64,000 nt of DNA from Haemonchus contortus (Eukaryota; Nematoda; Chromadorea; Rhabditida; Trichostrongylidae): NCBI GenBank assembly GCA_000469685.2, contig LS997563.1, positions 24,275,897 through 24,339,896 of the forward strand, in the 5' to 3' direction. The notes under the pieces were generated by a model. The model saw only the letters and a program-made list of their open reading frames with translations. It had not been told where the DNA came from and made no database searches. Every line of letters starts with the position of its first letter. Position 1 is the first letter of the stretch. A program made the position numbers and the translations under genes. This document shows, in pieces, positions 1 through 12,800 of the stretch.

Positions 1-829
1 TTGCTTCCTCGCTCAACTCAAGCATAGGAGGACATAAAAGTGCGTTGCTCGCTGAAGTTTATCAGTTTCGAGTTGTCCATCTGTCACAGTAGGCATAAGA
101 AGTTATCAACGGCAGAAAACATCAACTACGCGCTAATATTTGCGTGTGTATGAGTATGTACGCATGTGTGTTTGCGTGTGCCCATGCGCATAAGTGTGTG
201 CGACTGTGTGCGTGGGTCAGACCGCTCAACTCCTGTACCCATCAATCTAAAGCGTTAAAACTTGATAGAAGTCAAGGCGGCAGAATGGGAACCCTTACCA
301 TGGCTGGTAAGGCCGGACACCGCCCGCAAGGGGCGGAGTATGCGCGAAAATTGTCAATGTGAACCTTGTGCTTTCAAATTCGGGGGTGTGCGAATATTGA
401 TGCGATCGCACCTAATCAAGCTCGTCTCGCACCTAGGCGCGAAGTGACCTTGGTTAGGTGCGAAGAGCGGTGCACAGTAGATCGTACCCCATAAAAAACT
501 AGTTTTAGAGAGAGGCCGAAGTTTTTACTGCGTTTGCTGACAATATATGATTAGGTTGGAGAAAAGATTATTTTTCGTGGTAACTATTCGACTATAGTAC
601 TTCGCAGTACTCGACTATAGTACTCGAGGTCCTTCGCAACAATTTTACACTTTACGCATTTTTCAAATCGGTGCATATTAGATTGGCATAGTCAACCAAA
701 AAAAACAACACCTGGAGTCCAATCAATCCGTTTTCTACTGCAGGATTATTCAATAATGAGTGCAGCTCCCCTTCTTCCGAACAAGCTCCAAGATTCGATA
801 ATTCATCGAATCGAAGAGCTTCTTCAGAA
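1..829. other. Non-coding, no gene seen
   Basis: No open frame here looks like protein. Bases 140-215 are a GT-rich, microsatellite-like stretch. The 12-mer CGACTATAGTAC occurs at 589-600 and again at 612-623, giving a short direct repeat. The stretch around 220-310 resembles the leader of the ~140-bp-unit repeat family (compare 2105-2190 and 20355-20400). Confidence 0.5.
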
Positions 830-849
830 GAACAGGCGACGGACTCTTC

Positions 850-1766
850 AACTTCATAGTTATAAATCTTCTCAACTATTTAACATTGCCATACACTTTA
901 CCGTTTGCGTAGATCTTACGCACTAATACACCCCAGATATTTTCGATGAGGTTTAGGTCCGGGCTGCAGTCCGGTCCGGCCATGACAATAACGGGATGTT
1001 ATTGGACTGCAAATAGGATGCTTGTGTCCTTCTCGATAAATGGCACCAACGTTTTCCCGAAAAGTGACTCGTAGTCCTGGCTTGTCATTTTACAAGATAT
1101 GAATTGAATACCAGCGATGCCGTCGCTACAAAAGGCTTCCCAGACCATCAACGAGAAGCCGCCGAAGTTCTTCCGGGACATAAGTAGTGGTTCTTTCTAT
1201 AGATCGTGCCAATAGTGGTTTCCAACTGGCCAGTCTTCGTTGAACTTCTTCTCATCAGAAAAAATAACCTGAACAAAGACAAAGATAAAATACTCTTCTC
1301 ATAAATCTATGCAGGTTTCAAAAGCACACCTTTGTCCAATCTTTGTTCATCTCATTCCTAACGAGAAGCCGTTTCTCTCGGAAACTCTGTGTTAGCCGTG
1401 GTGCAGACTTCATCTTCTGAGAAACTATGTGGTCTGATGACTTCAGGACGCGAGCAACAGCTCATTTTAAAACCGAATTCTCACAATCTGTAGCTAACCC
1501 CTCGCAGTTCTTGTAGAGTTTGTTGCCATATTGATCCTCCGACGCTTGTCGCGTTCAAAAAGAGTTGGTTTTCGTCCTGGCTTCTTCTTTGGAACATTTG
1601 CTGATTGCTTCTTTACGACACTCGCATCTGTGTTCTTAAGAGTGTTGAGTTTTCTAGAAATTTGAAGGTAACTTTTCCCAAGGTGACGTAACGCACCAAT
1701 TCGAATCCGGTCTTCGTTCGTAAGTCGCGTATACCTGCTCACGCTTAAAAACAAACATGCAAGCAT
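850..1766 (-). pseudogene. Tc1-like transposase remnant
   Basis: Read on the minus strand, this is a decayed Tc1-type DDE transposase. The N-terminal helix-turn-helix region is at 1494-1766 (LTNEDRIRIGALRHLGKSYL, then a basic KKKPGRKPTLFERDKRRR). The first catalytic block, SDEKKF, lies near 1235-1265 in another frame. The block GGFSLMVWEAFCSDG is in 999-1181. PDCSPDLNLIENIWGVLVRK is near 895-965, where E is the third catalytic residue of the DD34E type. The second catalytic aspartate block is not legible. Stops and frameshifts separate the pieces, so it cannot encode an active enzyme. I could not find its terminal inverted repeats. Confidence 0.82.
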
Positions 1767-1770
1767 GTGC

Positions 1771-2104
1771 CATTTCCAAATACAATGAAGAAAAAGTTGA
1801 ATAAATCAATTACCTCATGTCGTCCAATCTATTGTGCATCGCCGAGTAATTGATGTTGCCCGTCAGAGTTTTTCAAATTCAATGTCATCTATCGATCATC
1901 GCGCCAGAATTGTTTGACCTCCTCTACACATAACATAACATATGTGTGGCAGAAGTTAGCAGCTAGTTGTGGCATTAGAAGTTTCGGCTCTTCTCGAAAT
2001 TACTTTTTTCATATGATGCAATCTGTTGCGCACCCCAGTTCTTATTCGCTAAGTGTGTCTATTGGTTTGTCACTGTGTTTTGGCGTGTGTTTGATCGGAA
2101 TACA
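1771..2104. other. No feature recognised
   Basis: AT-rich filler between the Tc1-like remnant and the dispersed repeat. I see no coding signature, hairpin or splice-flanked frame. Confidence 0.4.
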
Positions 2105-2690
2105 CAACTCCTGTCCTCCCTGACCTAGAGCGTTCAAATTCGGAAGAGATACATTGGGTAGAATGGCGACATTGATGGTAGGTAATAGAGGGTGATAATA
2201 ACTGATAGGAGCTGATAAGAAGCCTTAGAAGGCGAGGCAAGACGCAAGCCGTTATGCCCTTGTGTTAGCATGGGCACTTTATTAGGTGATGTTGGTTAGG
2301 GACCATATACGTTTGTTGAGATGGATTGATAAGAAGTGATAGCTTTCGAGAATGAGCCATAGAAGGCGGTAACCACAAGGTCTATGATGCCCTTCGTATC
2401 AAAAGTGGAAGTTTGGTTCTTCAGTGAGTGGTGTGGGATGTGAAGGAACTGAGATGATTGGTTCGGTATGAAGGAATGATAACAAGCGATAAGAGCTGGC
2501 AAAGAGCCATGAAAGGCTAGAGCCACTAGGCCTTCATGTTGGCAGTGGAACCTTTGCATTTTAAAAGGTGATATAAGATCTGACAGAGTGGTAGGCCCCC
2601 TGTTAAAGGAACTGATAACAACTGGTTAGAGGTCATCCAAAGCCTTAGAAAGCAGGAGCAATCCTATCGCAGAGGCTGAACCGCTTTGTT
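2105..2690 (+). repeat. Dispersed repeat built of ~140-bp units, copy 1
   Basis: A leader (ACAACTCCTGTCC...) is followed by imperfect tandem units. Each starts with a run like GATAACAAGTGATAGGAGCT and then AAGCC.TAGAAGGC, with starts near 2194, 2326, 2475 and 2611 (spacing about 135-150 bp). Each unit also has CCACTAGG, GCCCTT and GTGGAA stretches in the same order. The same unit recurs near 5.8, 20.4 and 27.7 kb. It is non-coding. A tandem block inside a mobile repeat recalls Helitron-like non-autonomous elements, but I cannot see diagnostic ends. Confidence 0.65.
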
Positions 2691-3668
2691 TCTTTTTATG
2701 AGTGAATAGTCTTGATCCGCCCTTCGCAGACCCAACAGCTTTCACTTTCCACGGCTCCTTATGATCCTTAATGAGCCGATGGCTCTCCTGTTAACAATGG
2801 AGTCGTAGTGAATTCTGAGGCTCTCTCCTATCAGGTCTGACTTTTACTATCACTTTCCACATCAGCTATTGTCAGTGCTCCAATCATGCCTCGTTTACTC
2901 CTTGTATACTTAAAATTTCCATGTCGAGGGGACTTAGTCATGAGTTTTCGAGCAAGCACGACCAATACACACACCTAGCAAGCTTTATTAAGTGAGATGT
3001 CAGTGATTACTTCATAGAATTGCAGAAGGGCCCACAAAGTGCGTAAGAAGGCTCGATGCTCATTCAAGGCGTTCCCTAAGTCAGAGCTCATAGAACAACC
3101 ATTCGAGCACATTTCCTCAGCCGTTACGTTCAGGTCAGATTGAAGAAGCCGTCCTTACTTGCTTGCTGTGCTTTTGTTTTTGTTTCCTCCTCTGGCTCAT
3201 TAATTGGCTCCGGGGACCTGTTGCCCAGAAACTCCGATAATTTTCTTGGAGATGGGTTAAAGAGTAGAATGAAAGTATGTTCGTCTGCTCATGATCAACA
3301 CTTCGCTTTTAGTCGACCTCGTGCCTGAGATTCCCTATTTTGAACAATCACTGGATTTTTGAGCTCGTAGCTCTGAACAAATATGTTTTCAAGGCACGTC
3401 AGCTAGAGTAACAGTCATTAGTGGACGGGGCACTTGGTACGCTTTTGGGATGCGCAGTCATTGCCCTTGATGCAACTGTATTCAATTTTCTCTGACGGTC
3501 TTACTGCGCACCGAGTGAGTGCAATTGGAACCTGTATTTATCTTTAGAGGGATTTATATCCTGGCGGGTAAAAGTATCTGAGAGAATGTTATGTTCATGA
3601 ATATACTCATTTTCATCATAATACCCAGAAAATAACGCTTGCCAATAATATTCAGCTTTGCTTTTCAG
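2691..3668. other. Upstream intron of the ERMP1-like gene, no exon found
   Basis: This stretch should be intron, because the exon at 3669 opens in phase 0 with no start codon context. I looked for earlier exons encoding M28 peptidase or membrane helices and found none with matching splice sites. It ends in the acceptor TTTGCTTTTCAG at 3657-3668. Confidence 0.5.
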
Positions 3669-3854
3669 TTGCCTCTGGTGACGATAACGGCCCTAAAGAG
3701 AACGCAAGCTGAAACGACTCTGTGGAATTTTTTCGGAATGATCAGTGGTATACTACTCACTGTTTCTGCCGTTCTAGCTGTGTTGCATTTCTTGCATAAA
3801 TCGCCATACAGTTACACAGATGAATACCCAATGCCGAGGCGCGTACAAGTATTC
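3669..3854 (+). CDS. ERMP1: ERMP1-like exon A (last membrane helix)
   Basis: This is 62 codons, entering and leaving in phase 0, between acceptor CTTTTCAG and donor GTAAGT. Residues 19-42 form a hydrophobic helix (WNFFGMISGILLTVSAVL onward). It is followed by HKSPYSYTDEYPMPRRVQVF, which matches the family pattern where a PYS..P.R motif follows the last membrane span and starts the lumenal domain. Confidence 0.8.
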
Positions 3855-6800
3855 GTAAGTGACCACTTCCAGTTCCACATTTATCAGTGAATCTTCCATC
3901 GGTTTTTATTTTCAATCTTTTTGCTTTTGATGAAACGTGAGGAATTTGAGCATGTGAACCGCGTCATTGACAACAGGAATCAAACAATTCAAGACAGTGC
4001 ATTGTACGTGATTGCACAGGATTATCGAGGTGCGGAGGACATTCCTTTCGTGGATAGAAGTAAGTTCTTACGTGTTGAGTCAATTCTTCATCATAACCAA
4101 AGTACCTACTCCTTCTTCTTCTTTTCTCAAGCGTTGATCCCGCGTCCTTGCACGGTCCGCTATTCTCATCAGCCATCTTCACTTCCTTCTATCCGTGTTC
4201 AGAAATCGAGTTGTTCAGGAATCGAGTGAGTCACTTCATCTCGTGTTCTCCGAGCAACTTCCATGCCTCGATTGTTAACCCATCCAGACAAGCTTCAGCT
4301 CTATGCACCCTCATCCTCTCTCCAGAGTTTGATGACTCTAGCCGTTGTCTGTAATTAGGGGCTGTCCTTACTGGCGAATTCTTCGTTCAAGAGTTTGTCG
4401 AAATATTTCTTCTACCTACGCCTGACCTCACCAGGCTGCCTCGCGACTGCCCCTAATATTCTTGACGGGCTTCACTACCCTTATGCCGGTGACGCGCTTT
4501 GACCAGCCGGAAGACGAATTGTTCTTCTTCTCACCGTATCCGTGTTCTTTGCTTCTGCTACAGCAGCCTCGGCAAGCATTTTGGAGGACCTGTGGGCAGC
4601 CAGGTCTTCTGGAGCTTTGTGAGCGCTTGTACGCCGGTTTCTCTGGCCTCACAACTCGCTGGGCGTCTTATTATGAAACCATCCTTCCTTGCTCCCTTTG
4701 AATCCTCCCCGAGTTTCCCCCAGCGATTCCCTTGCACGTCGTAGGATGACCTTTACGCCATCGCTTCAGATCGGCTGAATAGACCCTTCAGAATCTGTGT
4801 CCAGAGTTTCCAATAACTTCTTTCAAAGGTGCTTTTTTTCGAATCGGTGCAGCTCCCACCACCGGACTGTCAGTTCCATTCTTGCCCTCGATTTTTTTTG
4901 GAAAATCTATGGCTATGTCTGCTGGGATAGTTCTGTGCTGTCAAGCCAGATTTTCGCCAGGCAGTACTTTCATGTGCTTCGCCGGTTTGAGTGATGACCT
5001 GGCCACGAGTCCTCGTCGTGATCTATTTCCTTTTTTTCCTTTACTGCTGTAGATTATCTTCTAAACATTCCTTCTCGCGTTCCTTCTCGCGAGGAAGGTG
5101 CTGCACACAGCCAAGTCGTGGACTGTGGCCAGATCGTAAATCTTTTCTTCTTTTTTGTTCCTGACTCCTATCCTCTGACCTCCGTGAAACCTCTCGAAGC
5201 CTCGTCTATTTCCGACATGACCGTTAGGATCACCCGCTACTGTTTCATTAGCAGTATCATCCGTGATTTCTTCCATGCCACCGGAATCCTCTTCTCACAG
5301 CGGTATCCGGTTAAGCGCTGTGCCAGCGCTCCGAAGAGAGGTTGTCCACCTGCTTTCAGGTGTTCAAGACGCATGTTGTCGCAACCTGTTCCCCGCATTA
5401 ATCTGTTTTACTGCATACTCCACCTCTTCCCACATGGCATCTGGAATCGATTCTTTCGCAATGGTTTGAACGGCTCTTGCAACGACCGCCTCTGAAGGGT
5501 GGAGGTCGTTAAAAAATTTATCTCACATTTCTTCCGAAGGCGGTTGGTTGTCCTAACACCTGTATTGTCCTTGAGAGCAGAAGGCATGTGATGCCTGAGG
5601 CAACCTTTTCTACGGCTTTCAGACTAACCATTCTATTAGCTGCTTCGCGAAGTTTGTTTTGTCGGTAGCCTTTATAGTGGCATTTTATCTTTTTCCTTAT
5701 CGCTTCCCACAGTTCCCTATAATCCTGTTTGCGCATCATTTACACTGCTTCTGACGATATACGCCATCACCTTGCTGGTCAACGAGCCATAGAAGAAGAG
5801 AGCCACTAGGTCTGTTACACCTCTAGGTGATGTGAATAGAAAGGGTTAGTAGGCATTCGGTGGCGGAAAATCGAAACAACTAACAACGGCTTTGATACGA
5901 TTACGATGTAACTCTGACTCCTTGGGATACTCGATAAGGGATGATGAAGTAGGATGGCAAAAGTGAGCATTAAGGGCAGTGCTGGGGCAAAACTAAAGAC
6001 ACCATACTATGAGCATATGGAACTTTATTCCATTTTCGGTGTTAAAATATGACCGTTACTCAGCAAGGTTCGTGGATGACAAAGGTTTTTTTTTGCTTCA
6101 ACATTATTTGCTACAAAACTTATCCGACTGTCAATAATCTGGGAAACTCACTTATCCCACTCTGGGAATATATCTTGGAAGGAGAGAGAGAGAGCTCCAT
6201 CAATAACCATATGTGATGATGGTGCTTTTATCACTCGATAATATCTCCGAGTAATATTCAAGGTATTGGTCGCCTCACGGTCAATCTTTGATGGTCAATT
6301 GCTTTTAAAATGGAGAACGAAAATTCTAGTTCTAAGCATAAGCATAAGCATAGGCACATATTAAAGATCACTTGCACTGTCCTGTTAGTCCATTTAGTGT
6401 TTAGTAGTCCATTTAGTCCAAATATTAGAACATTTTGTGTTCGGAAAAGTATCATTGATTCCGATGAAAGAGAGACTGGTTAGCGGATTATTGGAAGTTC
6501 GTCATAAGAAGGAGGGAATTTCCGCGGTGGCCGGGCAAGAATAGACTATATTATGTATGTACATATGAATGTGGACTTCTGATGATGATGTCGAATATGT
6601 CATCCACGGCATTAGAGAGTACCATTTAAGGCTACAAATGACTAATCATTGCAGTGCACAGTTGCGCCGGTGAACCCGATGAATAGAAATATTGAATCTA
6701 TATCCGGCTAATATTGTTAGGGTCAAAAGCAACAAATGGAGCTTTTGTAAGTGTGAGCGATAAGCTGTCACCTCATATTGGCTTCTAGCGCATGCATGAT

Positions 6801-9800
6801 TGAAGAAAACCCATGCAAAATTTAAAAGTCGGAGGAACTGTTTTCAAAAGAGGGCTGGAGAATTAACTGTGCATTCAAGCTCTGTGACAAGAATGAGGAT
6901 AGCTAAGCTGGACGTTCCGAGTGGTATACACGAATAGAGGGTATAAACACGGTGTTCCAAATTTGTGGGCGCCATCTCATTGCAATGAATTCAAAACTTT
7001 TAAAATGAGAATAGCAGTGGAATCTATACGTACTTTCCATTACATCATGTCAATAAGAAACCACAATCACATTTCCCAATATCCCCCTCAGCACGCATAG
7101 GAACCCGAAGTCTGTTCTCAAACGCCCTGCATGCAAGAAATTCGAAAGACTACATTCTTTCCCACTCGTTCTTAATTGCTGACTGCTTGTTTCATGGCTC
7201 CAAACTTGGATTGCGAACCTCTCCTCTTTTAATCAACAGAGTCGCAGACTAAGCCTGAGTAACCTCAGTACGCTCCGAAAATGAAGAGTTCAATAATCGT
7301 AAGAGCTCTTAAGGGTGCAAAGGAAGTGAACACATTTTCAAAGTGTTTTATCATCGACGGAGCATCCGTGTTTGTGAAAAAATCAAAATCAGATCGATCA
7401 ACTACTGCTCTGCTACAATACAAGGGCATGATAGTTTAGGTGCTACTGCAGCTTTTGAATAGGAAAAAACGTTAAATTCAGCCTCTTGGTAAAGAAAATG
7501 TAAGAAAGGGTCGGAAACCAAGAAATGAGCTTCGATTCGTGATTAGTACAGGACTGAATATTGCGAGGATTAAAAGTGGTGTACGTTCTCAGAGTTCACA
7601 ACGATGGTGGCGTTTGCTTTGAAATGAATTTTGTTCGAAGAAGCTACAACGCTTGTGCGAGTTATGAATCCAGTTCGATTTTGGAGACGGAAACCACAGC
7701 AATTACAAAATGAGGATGGGCATGAAATTGATTTCATCCTCTAGCAATGCCCTTATTTGATTATCAATGAATTCCTCTTCTTAAGTGCCTTTAGCGAAGA
7801 AAATATTGGGAATTCATTTTTTCAACGTCGACAACCCTTTATTTATACATAATAGTATTAGTAATAATAATGTCTCATAATATTACCACATGATACAAAG
7901 GATAAATCCTTCTATATATAAAGGGTGAAGGGTGAAGTTTTGAGGCGTGGATCGATTCTAGTTGAGGGGTGCGCCCACGTATTCGTTTCCATTGAGAATC
8001 GTAATGGTGTAATGAATGTATGTGGCCTATACAATGACTTACGGTGGCCAGCCGATGTACAAGTCAGTGCTTTTATTCTTCCAGACAAGTCTGGTACCAA
8101 TTGAGCGACCCCGGAGGGAAGGAAGGCTTGGTTGGATAAGACATGTTGATCCGGGATTCGAATCAGTGACCATGCGTGCGTGAAGTACTCCACTTGCCAC
8201 TGAACCACCTTCGCTCTTTACCATATAATATACAGTAGCGCTCAAAAGTCTTCGGTGAAATGGTTCTTCAGCCGTACTTTTCAGTAAAAACTCCATTCCT
8301 ACTGGATCTAATAATGCGAAATTTCTATATTTGGAGCGTGGGTGTATTGTGAATATTTACCAATATTAACCTGCAATCCGATCATGTTCCAGATATCCCA
8401 AAGAGCATGAACTCAAAGTCGACTGAAAATACAGATGATGGCCCTTCTAGAATCTCTTTCCTTTCTGGCACGTCTGAAGTGTACACGCGGTAACGCCGAA
8501 TACAATAGATGAGAAAAACGCACATAAGCTGCGAATAAGTGCAGACGTCAACAACTTTAGTTATAGCAAAACCGGCTACCGCAACAAACACCTTGCTCTG
8601 TCTGTGGATATTGCAGTTTCGCAGTCAAATAGTGTTCGGTAGAGTGAAATATGCTCTGGTTAAACATGTCCAAATTTTGCGCGATTTGGTCTACTAACAA
8701 AAAAGTTATGAAAGAAAGAGCGTCAAAGCATTTCACCGAAGACTTTTGAGCGCTACTGTACCAGTATTACTATCCTGCACTAATTGTAAGATATGGTTTG
8801 ATTTTCGCTAGAATTCTTACAGTCAACTGGACTTTCACACGAGCAGTACTAAATATAATTTGTTTTTAATGAAAAACATTGGGACAAATTTCAAGGATAT
8901 ATTTTTTTGGAATAGTTTGTGCCTTTCTTTCGAACTTTGCATGAAGAAAAGCAGAACAAGAGAATATTTCAAATCGCTCCAAACCCGGAAATAAGCTTGA
9001 AATTCCTCTGTTCATAATTTTAGATTATTCCAAAGTGGAATGTCTAGACAACGGCCCTTACTGCGAGATACCTCTATATTTCCCTACGCGGCATCGTATC
9101 CAAGAAAGGTGAGTTGGCTTTTTTCTTAATCCAGGAATAGAATGATTTTGATGGGTAGATAAGCATAGAAAATAAAAAAAAGAGAAAAAGAAAAAGAAAG
9201 AAAGTAAAATAAATAAACGGAAGCATCGCTTCTAAACTTTATCGGCGAACTGCGAATTCCATTGCGCAGCGTGTCGGGTGAGACAACTAGATGATAGTCG
9301 AATCGCAACTCGCCATACAGTCACAAAATTCTCATGTCATTCGAAGCCGAAAGGAGGACATGAGGCTCAAGCTACACTGGTTCTCTTCTTCTTCTTCTTC
9401 TTTTTTTAAGTTCTTTTCTGCAAATTGTTTTGTAAACTTTGTTCTCGCGACAAGTTCCAAATAGTTTCTCTGTGTGAGCACTGACTTCAACAACAATTAT
9501 ACCCTGAACGGTAGCTTACTCGAGACAATCTTGATTCCTACTTCCAAACAGAACATAAGAATATCACAAAGATTGTACTGCAATCCAATGTGTCATGCTG
9601 CTTGGCCACACAGGTTCGTTATCGTAAAATCGCTCAATCAGGTCGACCTTTCAAATAGTTCAAAGTCTCCAAAAACTCGAAAGTTGTTAAGATTTGCTGA
9701 ACCTTGGTTTCCTCGACTAAACGCCCGAAAGCGTTAAGTCACTTGCAATGACTCCTAGAAACTCGAACATCAAAAACCAAGTTTTGCCGAGAAATCAACA

Positions 9801-12800
9801 TTCTACGGTTGCACCAGCGTTTCTGTCCCACTCGATTTCGTGGACAACAAGAGACCAATGCGACCCTGATGACGGATGATACGTCATACTCATGCAGTGA
9901 TCTCAAAGCTCACACGAAGGGATTAATGGCAGAACTTCACTTGTCACAGCAACACGCTCATTTCGATTGTTCAGCTCAGGTGGTGTGGGTAGGCTTTCAC
10001 GCCTTTGACCTTTTGTATGTTCTTTCACATCCTCTCTTCTTTGGCATTCTTCTATTTTCTTAATATATATCTTGTCACAAGGACAACACTGAAGCTACTA
10101 CACTGTCATTCGCTGCGTGCAACCTTCGTCTCTTCCAAACCGACAAATAACGCAGTTATCCGCCGCACGATAACAGAGCCTGCTGCAGATTAGACGTACG
10201 TTTGATACTCTCGAGACATAGGATCATCGAGACAACATCACTAATCAAATCGTGCAACGCCTCGCCGGATTTCTGTGCAAACATTATCCGATATAAGTAG
10301 ATATCAGAGACACGCCTTATTCTCATGCTCACAATGGCTGTTGAATGGAACAAGGAAGTCCAAGCTCACCCGGTCATCCTCGCAAATTTCTGGCGGATAA
10401 TCGTGCCCTGAAGTCGACCTGAAATCCCATGTTCCATAGTCATTCAATTTTGAAATAGACCTGCCCAGTTGTCAGAGCCATAGCGAACCTGTACAGCAAA
10501 GCAGTGTAAAACATTATGTAACACGCCCAGGTTTCAAGAAGATCGAACGTGGAAGTTGGCACACTGTAATTATCTGGTCTGCAAGGTTATTAAATTCTAT
10601 CGGTATAAAAGGTATAAAATCATAGGAAATACTGCATTCCTTGATCCCTCCATGCCATTTCTGGACAAAAATAAAACAATGGATTGAGGACTGTTTTTTC
10701 TCACAGAATTGCTCGATCTAACACCACTGTAAAAATAACTTCACATTTCAAAATGATCTGCTTTTTCTCGAGAATTCTCAGACGCGAGTGTAGCTTCTCC
10801 CCGTTGCGCGAAGTACTCTCCAGAAGAAATGCCCTCCAAGCTCTGAGTATGTCGTTTTGAGTCACTTTGGGAAACGTTTTGTTTAAAACCAGCCCCGCTC
10901 CCCGAGTAGGATCAATATACATGAGCTTAAATCGTAACCTCATTATTCAGCAATGAAGGAGCTTGGTAAATTGCTCATTCACTCTGTTGCCTCATCTTCA
11001 ATCAATTAGCCCGTGCTGAACCCGTTCAAAGCATGAAAGTTCTGAATGGTGGTGGTCTATAATAGGTGAACAGTTATCTCTAGAAGACTTTCCAGGTAGT
11101 CTTTGATGTGAATTCCAGCATGTTTCGCTTCTTTTCAATGAAACCAGTAGAGACTAGACCTCTCCCCCAGCCTCTTCCTTATTCCATACCTGCAGTTATA
11201 AGATCAAAAACATCTTCTGGACAGGGCACAATAAATAGCAGGAGATTGTATCATATGAATGCCACAGCTTCGTTGGGCTGGCTATCAAATCTAATTGACA
11301 GGCACCAGTGTTCGCAGAGGAGCAACATTGTGAAAAATTAACCAGCTGATCTTTGGTACGCTAATATTTTTAGAATATTCCCTCATTCCAGTGCTGTTCT
11401 TTGCGAATTGTATCGATCTGAATACCTGCTCTGGCAGAATGGCAGTAAATAAGAGAGTAGCACAGAATGAAACTGCCTGTGCTAGATTCATCAGCTAGTT
11501 GGAGAACAAATTTGAACATATCCTGCTTAATGTAGTTAGCGGTACGCAACGACACCAAATACCCCTTCCATACAATTTGTATGGTTACATTCCCGTCCGA
11601 CCCTTAATATTAGTATCTTTTTGAAGCCTGATATGCCTTGCATCTCTCCGAATACACAGTTTCTTCTTCTTCGTTACCTTTGCACTATTCAAGACCGAAC
11701 AGATTCATTAATCCCCGAAAACCGGGTACTTCAAATTTATTATAAGTTGTGCCTTTGAGTTTATGATTCTTGTGCTTACTAGAACGTTTTGAGCGATTGT
11801 TTTCGATGAGCTTCGAAGTTCGCAGTTTGGAGAGGACGTGGTCCAGTAATTTTAGAGAAAGGAGAGGCTGGGGGTGTAACATAGAAAAGTGCCCAAAGGA
11901 CCGATTATTATTCGCTAAATCATCTTCATGAAGATCAGTTGATCAAAGAACTAAAGTAACGTGGGCAAATGAAGAATTTACAGATCGCACGTTGATGCGA
12001 GATAGGAACTTGTCGAGCTATGGTTTAGTATTAGATGTGTTCGTCCGACAGCTATAAGCTTCTAGCTGAGCCTGTTCTATTTTTTTGTAAACAGTACCAC
12101 CTGTACCATCTATCGTCCTGTTAGTCATCGATTTTCTCGAGCGAGCGCCCGTAATGCTTCCACTCGTCCCTGTTGCGGCCAGAGTGATCCATTAGATCGT
12201 CCTCGCTCGAGGGACGCGAGGCACAGCATTGCTTTCGTCCAGAGCCTCCGACCATCGCGCTAACGGCAATTCTGGTGATCCTTTGACATCCCGAAGGATC
12301 CAGTTTGTAACCGTTCTGGTCCAACGGTCATCCCGATACCTCCTAAGTGTCCTACAAGACCTTCGATTTCTCGGCGCGAGCAACGGCATTTCTGATCTCC
12401 GCTCTTCGACGGGACTCGTAAGTCCGGATTCACTTCTGCCTTTGCGTAAGTAAGGAAATTCCGCTTTCTCGTCCTTTCCAGAGCGCGTTCAATGACGGTG
12501 ACTGCATGTTCGTCCTGTTCCGTGCTGTCCACGTCTCCGAGGTGTACGTCAACGCAGGAAGGACAGTAGTATCGCAAAGGGCGAACCGGACGTTTTTCTT
12601 CTTTACTACCCCCTCTAGATTTCTAAATGCTTCCCACGCGGCGCGTCTCCTTCTGCTCTCCAGCTCTGTCCAGGTCGTTCATCATGTTGGCTTCCCGACC
12701 TGGATACACGAATCCAGAGCATTTAGAGATATACGTTCCGTTTGGCTTGAAGAGGAAATCAGGTTTCAATTGTTCCTAATCGTCTTCGTTGAGTTCAGTC

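Noticed and set aside
144..362. Cys-rich plus-strand frame
   Set aside because: Comes from a GT-rich simple stretch; composition is an artefact.
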